From the NCBI RefSeq assembly GCF_000067045.1, contig NC_010125.1, positions 1,850,001 through 1,914,000 on the forward strand: a stretch of 64,000 nucleotides of DNA, read 5' to 3'. Shown here one piece after another: positions 9,081 through 17,819 of this stretch. Source of the DNA: Gluconacetobacter diazotrophicus PA1 5 (GTDB lineage: Bacteria; Pseudomonadota; Alphaproteobacteria; Acetobacterales; Acetobacteraceae). Position numbers and translations under genes: made by a program. How positions within the stretch are numbered: the stretch's first letter is position 1; every line of letters starts with the position of its first letter. The notes under the pieces are model-generated. The model saw only the letters and a list, made by a program, of their open reading frames with translations. It made no database searches and was not told the origin of the DNA.

Positions 9081-10157
9081 TTGGGCGTTGCAGTCACTCT
9101 GCCGGAATCCGAGAGAACGGCAAGCGCGAAGAACGCGGAATCCAGCGATCCGGTGACGGAGAGCGCGGAAACGGCGCTGCGGGACCTCTCGGACTATCTT
9201 GGCGACGACATGGCGGCGTGCAACCGCGCGATCGTCGAACGGATGGACAGTCCGGTCGCCCTGATTCCGCAACTGGCCGCCCACCTGGTGGCGGCCGGGG
9301 GGAAGCGGCTGCGGCCCTTGCTGACCCTGGCGGCGGCGCGGCTGTGCGACTATCCGGCCGGACCGGAGCACCAGCGCCATGTCTCGCTGGCCGCGTGCGT
9401 GGAATTCATCCACACGGCCACGCTGCTGCATGACGACGTGGTGGATGAAAGCCTGCTTCGGCGCGGCCTGGCCAGCGCGAACGCCGTGTTCGGCAACAAG
9501 GCGTCGGTGCTGGTGGGCGATTTCCTGTTCGCCCGGTCGTTCCAGTTGATGACCGATGACGGGTCGCTGAAGGTGATGGCCATCCTGTCCTCGGCCTCGG
9601 CGACGATCGCCGAGGGCGAAGTCCTGCAGATGTCCACGCAGAACGATCTCTCGACCTCGGTCGAACAGTATCTGGAGGTCATCCACGGCAAGACGGCGGC
9701 CCTGTTCGCCGCGGCATGCCGCGTCGGCGCCGTCGTCGCCGAACGGCCGGAAGCCGAGGAACTGGCCCTGGAATCCTTCGGCACCAATCTGGGCATGGCG
9801 TTCCAGCTTGTGGACGACGCGCTGGATTATGCCGCCGACCAGGCAGTGCTGGGCAAGACGGTGGGCGACGATTTCCGCGAGGGCAAGATCACCCTGCCGG
9901 TCCTGGCCGCCTATGCCGCCGGAGACGAGGAGGAGCGCGTCTTCTGGCGCCGGGTCATCGAGCAGAGCGAGCAGGCGCCGGAAGACCTGGACCGTGCCCT
10001 GGCCCTGATCGCCAAGACCGATGCGATCGGGGTGACGCTGGACCGGGCCGCGCTCTACGCCCAGGCGGCCCGCGACGCGCTGGAAATCTTCCCCGACAGC
10101 CGCCTGCGCCGCCTGTTGCAGGATACGGCGGCCTACACGGTCAGTCGCGGCCGATAA
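9081..10157 (+). CDS. All-trans polyprenyl (octa/decaprenyl) diphosphate synthase
   Basis: Trans-isoprenyl diphosphate synthase that extends farnesyl diphosphate with isopentenyl units to make the ubiquinone side chain. It shows GGKRLRP (substrate-binding Lys/Arg), the first Asp-rich motif in LLHDDVVDES, GDFLFARSF, EGEVLQMS, the HGKTAALF segment and the second Asp-rich motif QLVDDALDY. The start is uncertain: a TTG at 9081, ten bases after GGGGAG, is chosen, giving 358 residues. An in-frame ATG at 9000 lies inside the divergent methyltransferase gene. The chain length of the product (8, 9 or 10 units) cannot be read from the sequence; acetic acid bacteria use Q9 or Q10. Confidence 0.92.
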   Translation: MGVAVTLPESERTASAKNAESSDPVTESAETALRDLSDYLGDDMAACNRAIVERMDSPVALIPQLAAHLVAAGGKRLRPLLTLAAARLCDYPAGPEHQRHVSLAACVEFIHTATLLHDDVVDESLLRRGLASANAVFGNKASVLVGDFLFARSFQLMTDDGSLKVMAILSSASATIAEGEVLQMSTQNDLSTSVEQYLEVIHGKTAALFAAACRVGAVVAERPEAEELALESFGTNLGMAFQLVDDALDYAADQAVLGKTVGDDFREGKITLPVLAAYAAGDEEERVFWRRVIEQSEQAPEDLDRALALIAKTDAIGVTLDRAALYAQAARDALEIFPDSRLRRLLQDTAAYTVSRGR

Positions 10158-10171
10158 AAACGACCGGGTTT

Positions 10172-10214
10172 CCAAAGGGCTCGGCCCTTTGGTGGGTCAA
10201 GGGCAAAGCCCTTG
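10172..10214. terminator. Tandem hairpins between convergent genes
   Basis: Two perfect hairpins lie back to back: 10172-10192 (CCAAAGGGC-TCG-GCCCTTTGG, nine base pairs) and 10198-10214 (CAAGGGC-AAA-GCCCTTG, seven base pairs). They sit just after the polyprenyl synthase stop, and the second overlaps the 3' end of murI on the other strand, so they probably end transcripts from both sides. No U-run follows either stem, so termination efficiency is unclear. Confidence 0.55.
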
Positions 10215-11010
10215 CGCGACATTTTCGAACAAGACCGGCGCCCCATAGCCCAGCGGAGCCATGGCCGCCGCAAGACGCTCAGGCTCCGCCGGGGCCGCAG
10301 TAAAGAACGCGCGGGCAGGCCGCGAAGGGACAGCGGTGCCCAGCGGCCCCAGCACTGTTGCGGCCTGGCGCGCGACGGCCTCGGCCGGGTCCAGCCAGAT
10401 CGTCCCGGGCGGTGACGCCGCGCGCAGCCGGTCCATCAGGAACGTATAATGAGTGCAGCCGATGCCCACGACATCGATCGCCGCGCCGCCGGGCTGCCCG
10501 AACAGGGCGTCCAGTTCACGGTCGATGGCGTCGGTGGCGATGGCATGGCCGCGAAACGCGCATTCGGCCAGGTCGGCCAGGCCGCGCGCGCCGTGCGCCA
10601 GCAGGGTGCAGTCCGGGGCGTAGCGGCGCTGCAGATCGCCGAGATAGGGGCGCCGCACCGTGGCCCGCGTTGCCAGCAGGCCGATGGTCCGTGTCCGGCT
10701 TAATTCCGCGGCCCACTTGATGGGGGGCACGCAGCCGACGAACGGCAGGGTGTAGCGTTCGCGCAGGGCGGGCAGGGCGAGGGTGCTGGCGGTATTGCAG
10801 GCGATGACGACCAGATCGGGGTCCAGGGCGTCGATCGCTCTCCCATATGGTCGACCTGCAGGCGGCCGCACTAGTGATTTGTTCGCCGTAGGGATAGACC
10901 GCGTTATCGGCCAGGTAGTCGAGCGACACGCCGGGCAGCCGCGCGCGAAGGGCCCGGACGATTCCGAACCCGCCGATGCCGGAATCGAACGCCAGGATTC
11001 GCCGCGCCAT
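10197..11010 (-). CDS. murI: Glutamate racemase, reading frame broken by vector-like sequence
   Basis: Glutamate racemase makes D-glutamate for peptidoglycan. The N-terminal part (11010 to about 10880) reads [31 protein letters not shown], with the first catalytic region intact. The C-terminal part (about 10837 to 10197) is in another frame and reads [14 protein letters not shown] (first catalytic Cys), [13 protein letters not shown] and [10 protein letters not shown] (second catalytic Cys). Between them lies a 43-bp cloning-vector polylinker (10837-10879). Compared with E. coli MurI about 15 codons are missing there, and both flanks come into frame if the lost native stretch is a multiple of three (45 or 48 bp). 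The gene is probably intact in the organism. pyrE lies 26 bp upstream on the same strand. Confidence 0.9.
10837..10879. other. Cloning-vector polylinker (pGEM-T type) embedded in murI
   Basis: This block contains, edge to edge, NdeI CATATG (10844-10849), SalI GTCGAC (10850-10855), PstI CTGCAG (10856-10861), NotI GCGGCCGC (10862-10869) and SpeI ACTAGT (10870-10875) followed by GATT. That is the order and spacing of the polylinker arm of pGEM-T, and it ends at the T-overhang cloning site. Before NdeI, GCTCTCCC also matches the vector as I remember it. The block coincides with the break in murI. I read it as untrimmed vector at a contig join, not genomic DNA. Confidence 0.95.
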
Positions 11011-11036
11011 GATGAAAAGTCAGTCCTGGTCGTGCA

Positions 11037-11798
11037 TCAGCCCTGGGTCTGGTTCGCGCCCTTGAACGCCAGGGCTTCCTCCTGGCTGGAAACGCCGCCA
11101 TGGCGGCCCGACCATTCGCAGGGGTCTTCCAGGAAGCGCCGGACCTCGGATGCCGCCTTTTCCGAGAAATAGGGCTGGCCCGCGCAGGCTTCCAGCACGT
11201 CCCACCAGGTGCACAGCGCGTGCAGCGAGATGTTCATGTCCGCCAGCGTGCGCAGCGAACCGGGGAACACGCCGTAGAAGAAGACGACGAAGGTGTGGTC
11301 GACGATCGCCCCGGCGTCGCGCAGGGCGCGGGCGAAGCGGATCTTGGACGATCCGTCGGTCGTCAGGTCCTCGACCAGCAGGGTGCGCATGCCCTCGGGC
11401 ACGTCGCCCTCGATCTGCGCGTTGCGACCGAACCCCTTGGGCTTCTTGCGGACATAAGCCATGGGGGCCATCATCCGGTCCGCGATCCAGGCGGCGAAGG
11501 GGATGCCCGCCGTTTCCCCGCCCACCACGGCGTCGATGCTCTCATAACCGATATGGCGGCCGATCTTTTCCACCCCCAGTTCCACGATCTTGGCGCGGGC
11601 GCGGGGGAAGAAGATGATGCGCCGGCAGTCGATATAGACCGGCGACTTCCAGCCCGACGTCAGGGTGTAGGGTTCCTCGGGCCGGAAATTGACCGCCTTG
11701 ATTTCCAGCAGCAGCTTCGCCGTCGTCAGCGCGGCGTCGCGGTCCCAGGCCGTGGAGCCCGACGAGGCGCCCGTGCCATATCCTGTCGAATCGTTCAT
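11037..11798 (-). CDS. pyrE: Orotate phosphoribosyltransferase
   Basis: Transfers phosphoribose from PRPP to orotate in pyrimidine synthesis. The 253-residue product has YTLTSGWKSPVYIDCR near the N-terminus, DAVVGGETAGIPFAAW, YVRKKPKGFGRNAQIEG (the flexible catalytic loop) and the PRPP-binding motif LLVEDLTTDGSSK at about residues 140-152. The C-terminal 40 residues extend beyond the minimal fold, which is common in this bacterial group. It is upstream of murI on the same strand and divergent from the small gene at 12042. Confidence 0.93.
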   Translation of the reverse strand: MNDSTGYGTGASSGSTAWDRDAALTTAKLLLEIKAVNFRPEEPYTLTSGWKSPVYIDCRRIIFFPRARAKIVELGVEKIGRHIGYESIDAVVGGETAGIPFAAWIADRMMAPMAYVRKKPKGFGRNAQIEGDVPEGMRTLLVEDLTTDGSSKIRFARALRDAGAIVDHTFVVFFYGVFPGSLRTLADMNISLHALCTWWDVLEACAGQPYFSEKAASEVRRFLEDPCEWSGRHGGVSSQEEALAFKGANQTQG

Positions 11799-11985
11799 GC
11801 CGCGTATCTCTCCGGTCTGGTATCATTGCATTGAGGTGCATGAGCCTTAGCCGGATCGGGCGGGAAAATCCATCGTCCGCCAATTGGGACGCTGTATGGA
11901 CCCCGCAGGCGTCCAGCCCGTGGTACGCATATCGGGCAGCCGGAATGTTCCCGACAGATCCGGGGGGTTTTTCTTGCCCGTTTCC

Positions 11986-12010
11986 TTGAGAATCGTTATT
12001 ATTATATAAT
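11986..12010 (+). promoter_or_regulatory. Promoter with Fur-like operator
   Basis: A perfect -10 hexamer TATAAT lies at 12005-12010. Immediately upstream, and overlapping its first two bases, is GAGAATCGTTATTATTATA (11988-12006), which matches the 19-bp Fur consensus at 13 positions by my alignment. The -35 is weak (TTCCTT at 11982-11987 with 17 bp spacing). This AT-rich patch stands out from its GC-rich surroundings. It would drive the small gene at 12042, giving a leader of about 25 nt. Regulation by Fur is an inference from the site alone. Confidence 0.45.
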
Positions 12011-12041
12011 TGCAAGTCGTTCGCAACTAGGGGTGGGAATA

Positions 12042-12281
12042 GTGGCTCTCGAAACCGGCGGGATTGTACGAAACTGCGAGCGTGCGGTCGTAACCGCGTA
12101 TCGGGAACTGCGTGAGGTCGGGACGAGCGATGTCTCGGCGTTCCACGCCTGCACCACCCTGTACCGCATCCATCACCCCGATGCCTCGCTCAACGAGGCA
12201 CGGCGCCTGGTTTCGGAATGGATCGACCATCATGTCGTCCGCCGCGACAATGGACCGACGCCCGGTTGCGATTGCGACTGA
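12042..12281 (+). CDS. Small cysteine-containing protein of unknown function
   Basis: 79-residue product with no family I can name. The GTG at 12042 is chosen because AGGGGTGGG lies 5 to 12 bases upstream; a GTG at 12033 has no room for a ribosome site. The protein looks soluble and mostly helical (ERAVVTAYRELREV, NEARRLVSEWIDHH). It has four cysteines, at RNCERA, HACTTL and the C-terminal PGCDCD, plus several histidines. With the Fur-like site in its promoter this hints at a metal-linked role, but the cysteine spacing fits no standard iron-sulfur motif and it is not a Bfd-type ferredoxin. Codon use is typical of the genome and a strong terminator follows 29 bp after the stop. Confidence 0.75.
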   Translation: MALETGGIVRNCERAVVTAYRELREVGTSDVSAFHACTTLYRIHHPDASLNEARRLVSEWIDHHVVRRDNGPTPGCDCD

Positions 12282-12310
12282 GGGCACTGCCGACCCTGCG
12301 AACCTGACCC

Positions 12311-12355
12311 CATGAAAAAGCCGGCCACCCCCGCGGGATGGCCGGCTTTTTCATG
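12311..12355. terminator. Strong bidirectional intrinsic terminator
   Basis: A perfect 17-bp inverted repeat, CATGAAAAAGCCGGCCA at 12311-12327 with its complement at 12339-12355 around an 11-nt loop. The A-run on one arm and T-run on the other allow it to work on both strands, ending the small gene at 12042 and citrate synthase (gltA) from the right. Confidence 0.9.
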
Positions 12356-12410
12356 CCCGGCGGGCGGCACGGGGCTGCCCGGGCGTGTCCGCCCGGGCCT
12401 GCCGGTCCGG

Positions 12411-13709
12411 TCAGCCGCGCTGCGCGAACGGCGTGAAGTCGCGCTGCGGGGCGCCGGTATAGAGCTGGCGCGGACGGCCGATGCGCTGGCCCGGTTCCTC
12501 GATCATTTCCTTCCATTGGCTGATCCAGCCCACCGTGCGCGCGACGGCGAACAGGACCGTGAACATGCTGGTGGGAATGCCCATCGCCTTCAGGATGATG
12601 CCCGAATAGAAATCGACGTTGGGATACAGGCTGCGCTTGACGAAATATTCGTCGTTGATCGCGATCTTTTCCAGTTCGACCGCCAGGTCCAGCAGCGGAT
12701 CGTCCTTGATCCCCAGTTCGCCCAGCACCTCATGGCAGGTGGCCTGCATGATCTTCGCGCGCGGGTCGAAATTCTTGTACACGCGATGGCCGAAGCCCAT
12801 CAGGCGCACGCCGCTGTTCTTGTCCTTCACCTTGGCGATGAAGTCGGGGATGTTGTCCTTGTTGCCGATTTCGGCCAGCATTTTCAGCACGGCCTCGTTC
12901 GCGCCGCCATGGGCGGGTCCCCACAGCGCCGCGATGCCGGCGGCGATGCACGCGAACGGATTGGCGCCGGTCGAGCCCGCCAGGCGCACGGTCGAGGTCG
13001 AGGCATTCTGTTCGTGGTCGGCATGCAGGATCAGGATGCGATCCATCGCCCGCGCCAGCACCGGGTTGATGACGTAGGGCTCCGACGGATGCGCGAACAT
13101 CATCGACAGGAAGTTTTCCGCGTAATTCAGGTCGTTGCGCGGATACACGAACGGCTCGCCCTGCGTGTATTTGTACGCCCAGGCCGCGATCGTCGGCAGC
13201 TTGGCGATCAGGCGCATCGCCGACAGCGAGCGGCTGGCCTCGTTCGAGATGTCCGTGCCTTCGTGATAGAAGGCCGACAGCGCGCCGACGGTGCCGCACA
13301 GGATCGCCATCGGATGCGCGTCGCGGCGGAACCCGTTGAAGAAATTGCGGATCTGTTCATGCAGCAGCGTGTGCGACTTGATGGTCGAGACGAATGCCTC
13401 GTGCTGCGCCGTCGTCGGCAGTTCGCCGTTCAGCAGCAGGTACGCGACCTCGAGGAACGTGCCCTGCTCGGCAAGCTGCGCGATCGGGTAGCCACGATGC
13501 AGCAGGACGCCCTTGCCGCCGTCGATGAACGTGATCTTGCTTTCGCACGACGCCGTTTCGCCATAGCCCGGGTCGAAGGTGAAGACGCCCATGTCGGCGG
13601 CGATCCTGCGGACGTCCAGAACGTCCGGGCCCAGCGTCCCGGAAAGGACCGGCAGACTGGCGGTTTTGCCTTCTAGCGAGACGGTGGCCACTTTTCCTGG
13701 CTCGGTCAT
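12411..13709 (-). CDS. gltA: Citrate synthase (hexameric type)
   Basis: Condenses oxaloacetate and acetyl-CoA at the entry to the TCA cycle. The 432-residue protein has the three catalytic residues in the usual places: His267 in GPAHGG, His308 in [14 protein letters not shown], and Asp366 in NVDFYSGI (E. coli His264, His305, Asp362). The N-terminal [22 protein letters not shown] is typical of the NADH-sensitive Gram-negative type. The ATG at 13709 sits six bases after AGGAG. In Acetobacter aceti the corresponding gene is aarA, first in an acetic acid resistance cluster with sixA and aarC; all three are within 5.4 kb here, with extra genes between. It probably supports acetate oxidation through the specialised cycle. 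Confidence 0.96.
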   Translation of the reverse strand: MTEPGKVATVSLEGKTASLPVLSGTLGPDVLDVRRIAADMGVFTFDPGYGETASCESKITFIDGGKGVLLHRGYPIAQLAEQGTFLEVAYLLLNGELPTTAQHEAFVSTIKSHTLLHEQIRNFFNGFRRDAHPMAILCGTVGALSAFYHEGTDISNEASRSLSAMRLIAKLPTIAAWAYKYTQGEPFVYPRNDLNYAENFLSMMFAHPSEPYVINPVLARAMDRILILHADHEQNASTSTVRLAGSTGANPFACIAAGIAALWGPAHGGANEAVLKMLAEIGNKDNIPDFIAKVKDKNSGVRLMGFGHRVYKNFDPRAKIMQATCHEVLGELGIKDDPLLDLAVELEKIAINDEYFVKRSLYPNVDFYSGIILKAMGIPTSMFTVLFAVARTVGWISQWKEMIEEPGQRIGRPRQLYTGAPQRDFTPFAQRG

Positions 13710-13879
13710 CAAACTCTCCTCTTGGTCGTTCGCCGCCCTGCGATGCGGCCGATCTCATCCCCAACCTGCGGGCCGCTGTCCTCTGCGTGACAGTTCATGG
13801 CGTGGCCCATCGGCATGGGCCGAGATAAGGACGAAACGGCAATTGTGGCAACTCCGCCCGGGCGGGGGGCGTCATGCCG

Positions 13880-14437
13880 TCAGGTGCATAGCACGCGCGC
13901 CAGGGCGACCCGCCTGCGGGCCAGTTCGTGCCACGGACCCTCCACCGTGAACCATGCGGCGGAGGCGGTGGGGAACCCCCGGTTCAAAATGGTTTTGTCC
14001 GGGTCGTCGATGGCGTCACCCGCCAGGTCCAGCACCAGGTGATACAGGTCGGGATTGTGACCTACGACGATGATATTGCTTGCGGTTTCCGGAATCTCGC
14101 GCAGGATTTCCAGGATGCTTCCCGCGCCGGCCTCATACAGGCCGGCCTCCTGCCGCACGTGGGGCGCATCCGTGGTCGAAAAGGGGCCCAGGGCGGCATA
14201 GGTTTCGCCCGAGCGCCGCGCCGGGCTGATCAGGACCAGGTCCGGAACGAACCCGATCTCGCGCAGTTGTGTTCCGCGTTCATGCGCCTTGCGGCGTCCG
14301 GAGGGAGTCAGCGGGCGCTCCAGGTCGCCGGAGGGGCCGGGATCGCCGTGCCGCGCGGGAAAGGCTTCGGCGTGGCGCATCAGCACCAGCGTCCGCCTGG
14401 CCGCCGCATTCCCGTCCGCTTTGGGCGGCCGTGGCAT
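13880..14437 (-). CDS. SixA-like histidine phosphatase
   Basis: 185-residue member of the histidine phosphatase (RHG) superfamily: LVLMRHAEA carries the phospho-accepting His (about residue 22), LISPARRSGETYAAL the second Arg, and IIVVGHNPDLYHLV the second catalytic His. This is the SixA layout (phosphohistidine phosphatase). A sixA homologue is found between aarA and aarC in Acetobacter aceti, which supports the same identity. Its ATG overlaps the stop of the upstream chorismate mutase gene by one base (TGATG), indicating translational coupling. Its substrate in this lineage is unknown to me. Confidence 0.85.
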   Translation of the reverse strand: MPRPPKADGNAAARRTLVLMRHAEAFPARHGDPGPSGDLERPLTPSGRRKAHERGTQLREIGFVPDLVLISPARRSGETYAALGPFSTTDAPHVRQEAGLYEAGAGSILEILREIPETASNIIVVGHNPDLYHLVLDLAGDAIDDPDKTILNRGFPTASAAWFTVEGPWHELARRRVALARVLCT

Positions 14438-14781
14438 CAGGCGGTTCCGTTCGCGCCGGTTTTGCGGGCGATGGCCTCGTGATGGCGGATGACCTCCTTG
14501 ATGATGAAGGCCAGGAACTTCTCGGCGAAATCGGGGTCCAGCCGCGCCGCCCCGGCCAGGTCGCGCAGGCGGCTGACCTGCTGCGCCTCACGCGCCGGGT
14601 CGGCGGGGGGCATGTCGTGACGGGCCTTCAGTTCGCCGACCGCCTGGGTGTGGCGAAACCGCTCGGCAAGCATGTAGATCAGGGCGGCGTCGATATTGTC
14701 GATGCTCTGGCGCAGCGCCTGCAGGGTCGCCTGCGCCTCCGGCGTCGCAAGGGTCCTGTCGATGGCCGTCATATCGTTCAC
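14437..14781 (-). CDS. Chorismate mutase (AroQ type)
   Basis: Short all-helical chorismate mutase converting chorismate to prephenate for Phe and Tyr synthesis. LRQSIDNIDAALIYMLAERFRHTQAVGELKA is the classic AroQ first helix with the active-site Arg and Lys, and EKFLAFIIKEVIRHHEAI the last. The GTG at 14781 is preferred because AGGAG lies six bases upstream, giving 114 residues; an ATG at 14772 and one at 14826, the latter overlapping the preceding stop, are alternatives. It is coupled to the sixA-like gene downstream. A separate prephenate dehydratase without a mutase domain is at 62825, consistent with a stand-alone mutase. Confidence 0.88.
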   Translation of the reverse strand: MNDMTAIDRTLATPEAQATLQALRQSIDNIDAALIYMLAERFRHTQAVGELKARHDMPPADPAREAQQVSRLRDLAGAARLDPDFAEKFLAFIIKEVIRHHEAIARKTGANGTA

Positions 14782-14822
14782 GTCATGCTCCTGTCTGTCG
14801 GTCGCGACCGTTATACAGGGTT

Positions 14823-15677
14823 TCATGCGTCGTCGGGCAGGTCGATCCAGGCCAGATGGCCACCTTTTCCCGCCCCGGTGTCGGTGAAGACGGACGTGCC
14901 GCCGGCCCGGCCGACCCTGATCCAGGGCCGCCCGTCGGTCGAACGGCGGTCATGGCCGCAATAGACGGTATAGCCGGGCGGAATATGGTCGATCCAGTTC
15001 AGGCGCCGTTCCGGATAGCCGTCCTTCTGCATGCGCCCGGTGGTCTCGCCGAACAGCGCGCGGGACAGCAGCGGGGTCACCGTGCCCAGGCCCGGCGGCG
15101 GCGGTTCGTTCAGCATCCGCGAATGGAAGCCGCCATGCACGAAGATGCGCCGGCCCAGCACGATCCAGGGCGGGGCATGGGCGATGTCCTGCCAGGCCCG
15201 GGTGCGGACGTCCTCGTTCTCCGGTGCCTGGAACTGGCGCATGGTCTGGATCAGCGGGGCGTCCTGGCGCATCTTCCGCCCCGCCAGGGCGCGGGCCAGC
15301 TTGCGGTCGTGGTTGCCCAGGATGAACAGGCCGCGCCCGTCATCCAGCAGGCGCTGCATCAGGCGGAACGTGCCGGCGCTGTCCGGCCCGTGATCGACCA
15401 GGTCGCCCAACTGGATGACGAACCGGTCGGTGGCCACCGCGTGCTCGAACGCCCGCAGGTCCCCATGGACGTCCCCCACGACGCGAATCGGCCGCCCGTC
15501 GATCAGCCGTTCCACCGCGACCGGGTCATAAAACGCCGGGACGTCCGTGACGGAATCGAGGGCGGCATGGTCGTCCGCATGGCCGTCCGGGGGCAGGTAC
15601 GGCCCGTCCGGCGCCCGCGCATCGGCGATGGGCGGTGTCCATGCTGGGCCGGATGGGTGGGGACGTTCCAATGGCAT
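14823..15677 (-). CDS. Calcineurin-like metallophosphoesterase
   Basis: 284-residue phosphoesterase with the full metal-binding set of the PPP-type family: VVGDVHGDL (about residue 66), IQLGDLVDHGPDSAG, LFILGNHDRKL, a later FVHGGFHSRM and YCGHDRRS. These are typical of bacterial protein phosphatases and diadenosine tetraphosphatases (ApaH/PrpE-like). Which substrate it uses cannot be decided from the sequence. The first 45 residues are Pro/Asp-rich and probably disordered. It is upstream of the chorismate mutase and sixA-like genes on the same strand. Confidence 0.85.
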   Translation of the reverse strand: MPLERPHPSGPAWTPPIADARAPDGPYLPPDGHADDHAALDSVTDVPAFYDPVAVERLIDGRPIRVVGDVHGDLRAFEHAVATDRFVIQLGDLVDHGPDSAGTFRLMQRLLDDGRGLFILGNHDRKLARALAGRKMRQDAPLIQTMRQFQAPENEDVRTRAWQDIAHAPPWIVLGRRIFVHGGFHSRMLNEPPPPGLGTVTPLLSRALFGETTGRMQKDGYPERRLNWIDHIPPGYTVYCGHDRRSTDGRPWIRVGRAGGTSVFTDTGAGKGGHLAWIDLPDDA

Positions 15678-15790
15678 GTCCGTGGGTCATGGAATGAAGT
15701 TGTCAGCTTCTGGATATGGGGATGCGGTACGGACTTCGCCATGGGCACCGGCCCCTTGGCGCCGGGTTTCCTGAATTGCATGCCAGACAG

Positions 15791-16114
15791 TCATTTTTCG
15801 TCTTTCGGTTCCAGCCAGTCCGGATGCTTCCGCGCGATGTGGATCAGGATACGGTCCATGAAACGGCGCAGCAGGGGAACGTCCTCGGACAGCAGAAGAA
15901 GGCCCAGCGGTAGCATCCACAGGCCCAGAACCGGCAGAAAGAACAGGAAACCGCCCATGCACAGCAGCCCGCCGGCCACCAGGCGCACCGGCCGGCGGGA
16001 GGGGACGCGCAGCCACTCGATGGCCGCGCGCATGCGGGGCGGCAGCCGGTCCAGCAGCGCGCTCACATGCCGGTCGTGGTCGCGTCGGGTATCGGGAACG
16101 AGGGGACCGGCCAT
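15791..16114 (-). CDS. Small integral membrane protein of unknown function
   Basis: 107-residue protein starting MAGPLVPDTRRDHDRH at an ATG at 16114; a longer in-frame ORF upstream overlaps the aarC promoter and is unlikely. A charged N-terminal half (DRLPPRMRAAIEWLRVPSRRP) is followed by one long or two short hydrophobic segments at about residues 44-76, rich in Gly and Pro, then a basic amphipathic tail. Size and layout resemble small membrane proteins of the PGPGW type, but I do not see that exact motif. It is divergent from aarC and sits in the acetate cluster by position only. Confidence 0.72.
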   Translation of the reverse strand: MAGPLVPDTRRDHDRHVSALLDRLPPRMRAAIEWLRVPSRRPVRLVAGGLLCMGGFLFFLPVLGLWMLPLGLLLLSEDVPLLRRFMDRILIHIARKHPDWLEPKDEK

Positions 16115-16227
16115 GGTGTAACACTCTTTTGTTGTGACGGGTCGACCGGGAAAGAGAAGAGATGGCGTATCGGGATCGGCCTGTGGCGACCGGCCGGTAT
16201 GAACGAACCCGCGACACAAGATAATGA

Positions 16228-17769
<1,542 letters not shown>

Positions 17770-17787
17770 TCGTCTCGGATCGTCACG

Positions 17788-17819
17788 GAAGGCCGGGCAT
17801 CGTCCCGGCCTTCTTTTTT
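17788..17819 (+). terminator. Intrinsic terminator of aarC
   Basis: Ten-base-pair stem GAAGGCCGGG/CCCGGCCTTC with a six-base loop (17788-17813) followed directly by six T residues (17814-17819). It begins 19 bp after the aarC stop. The smc stop codon on the other strand starts right at its end. Confidence 0.92.
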
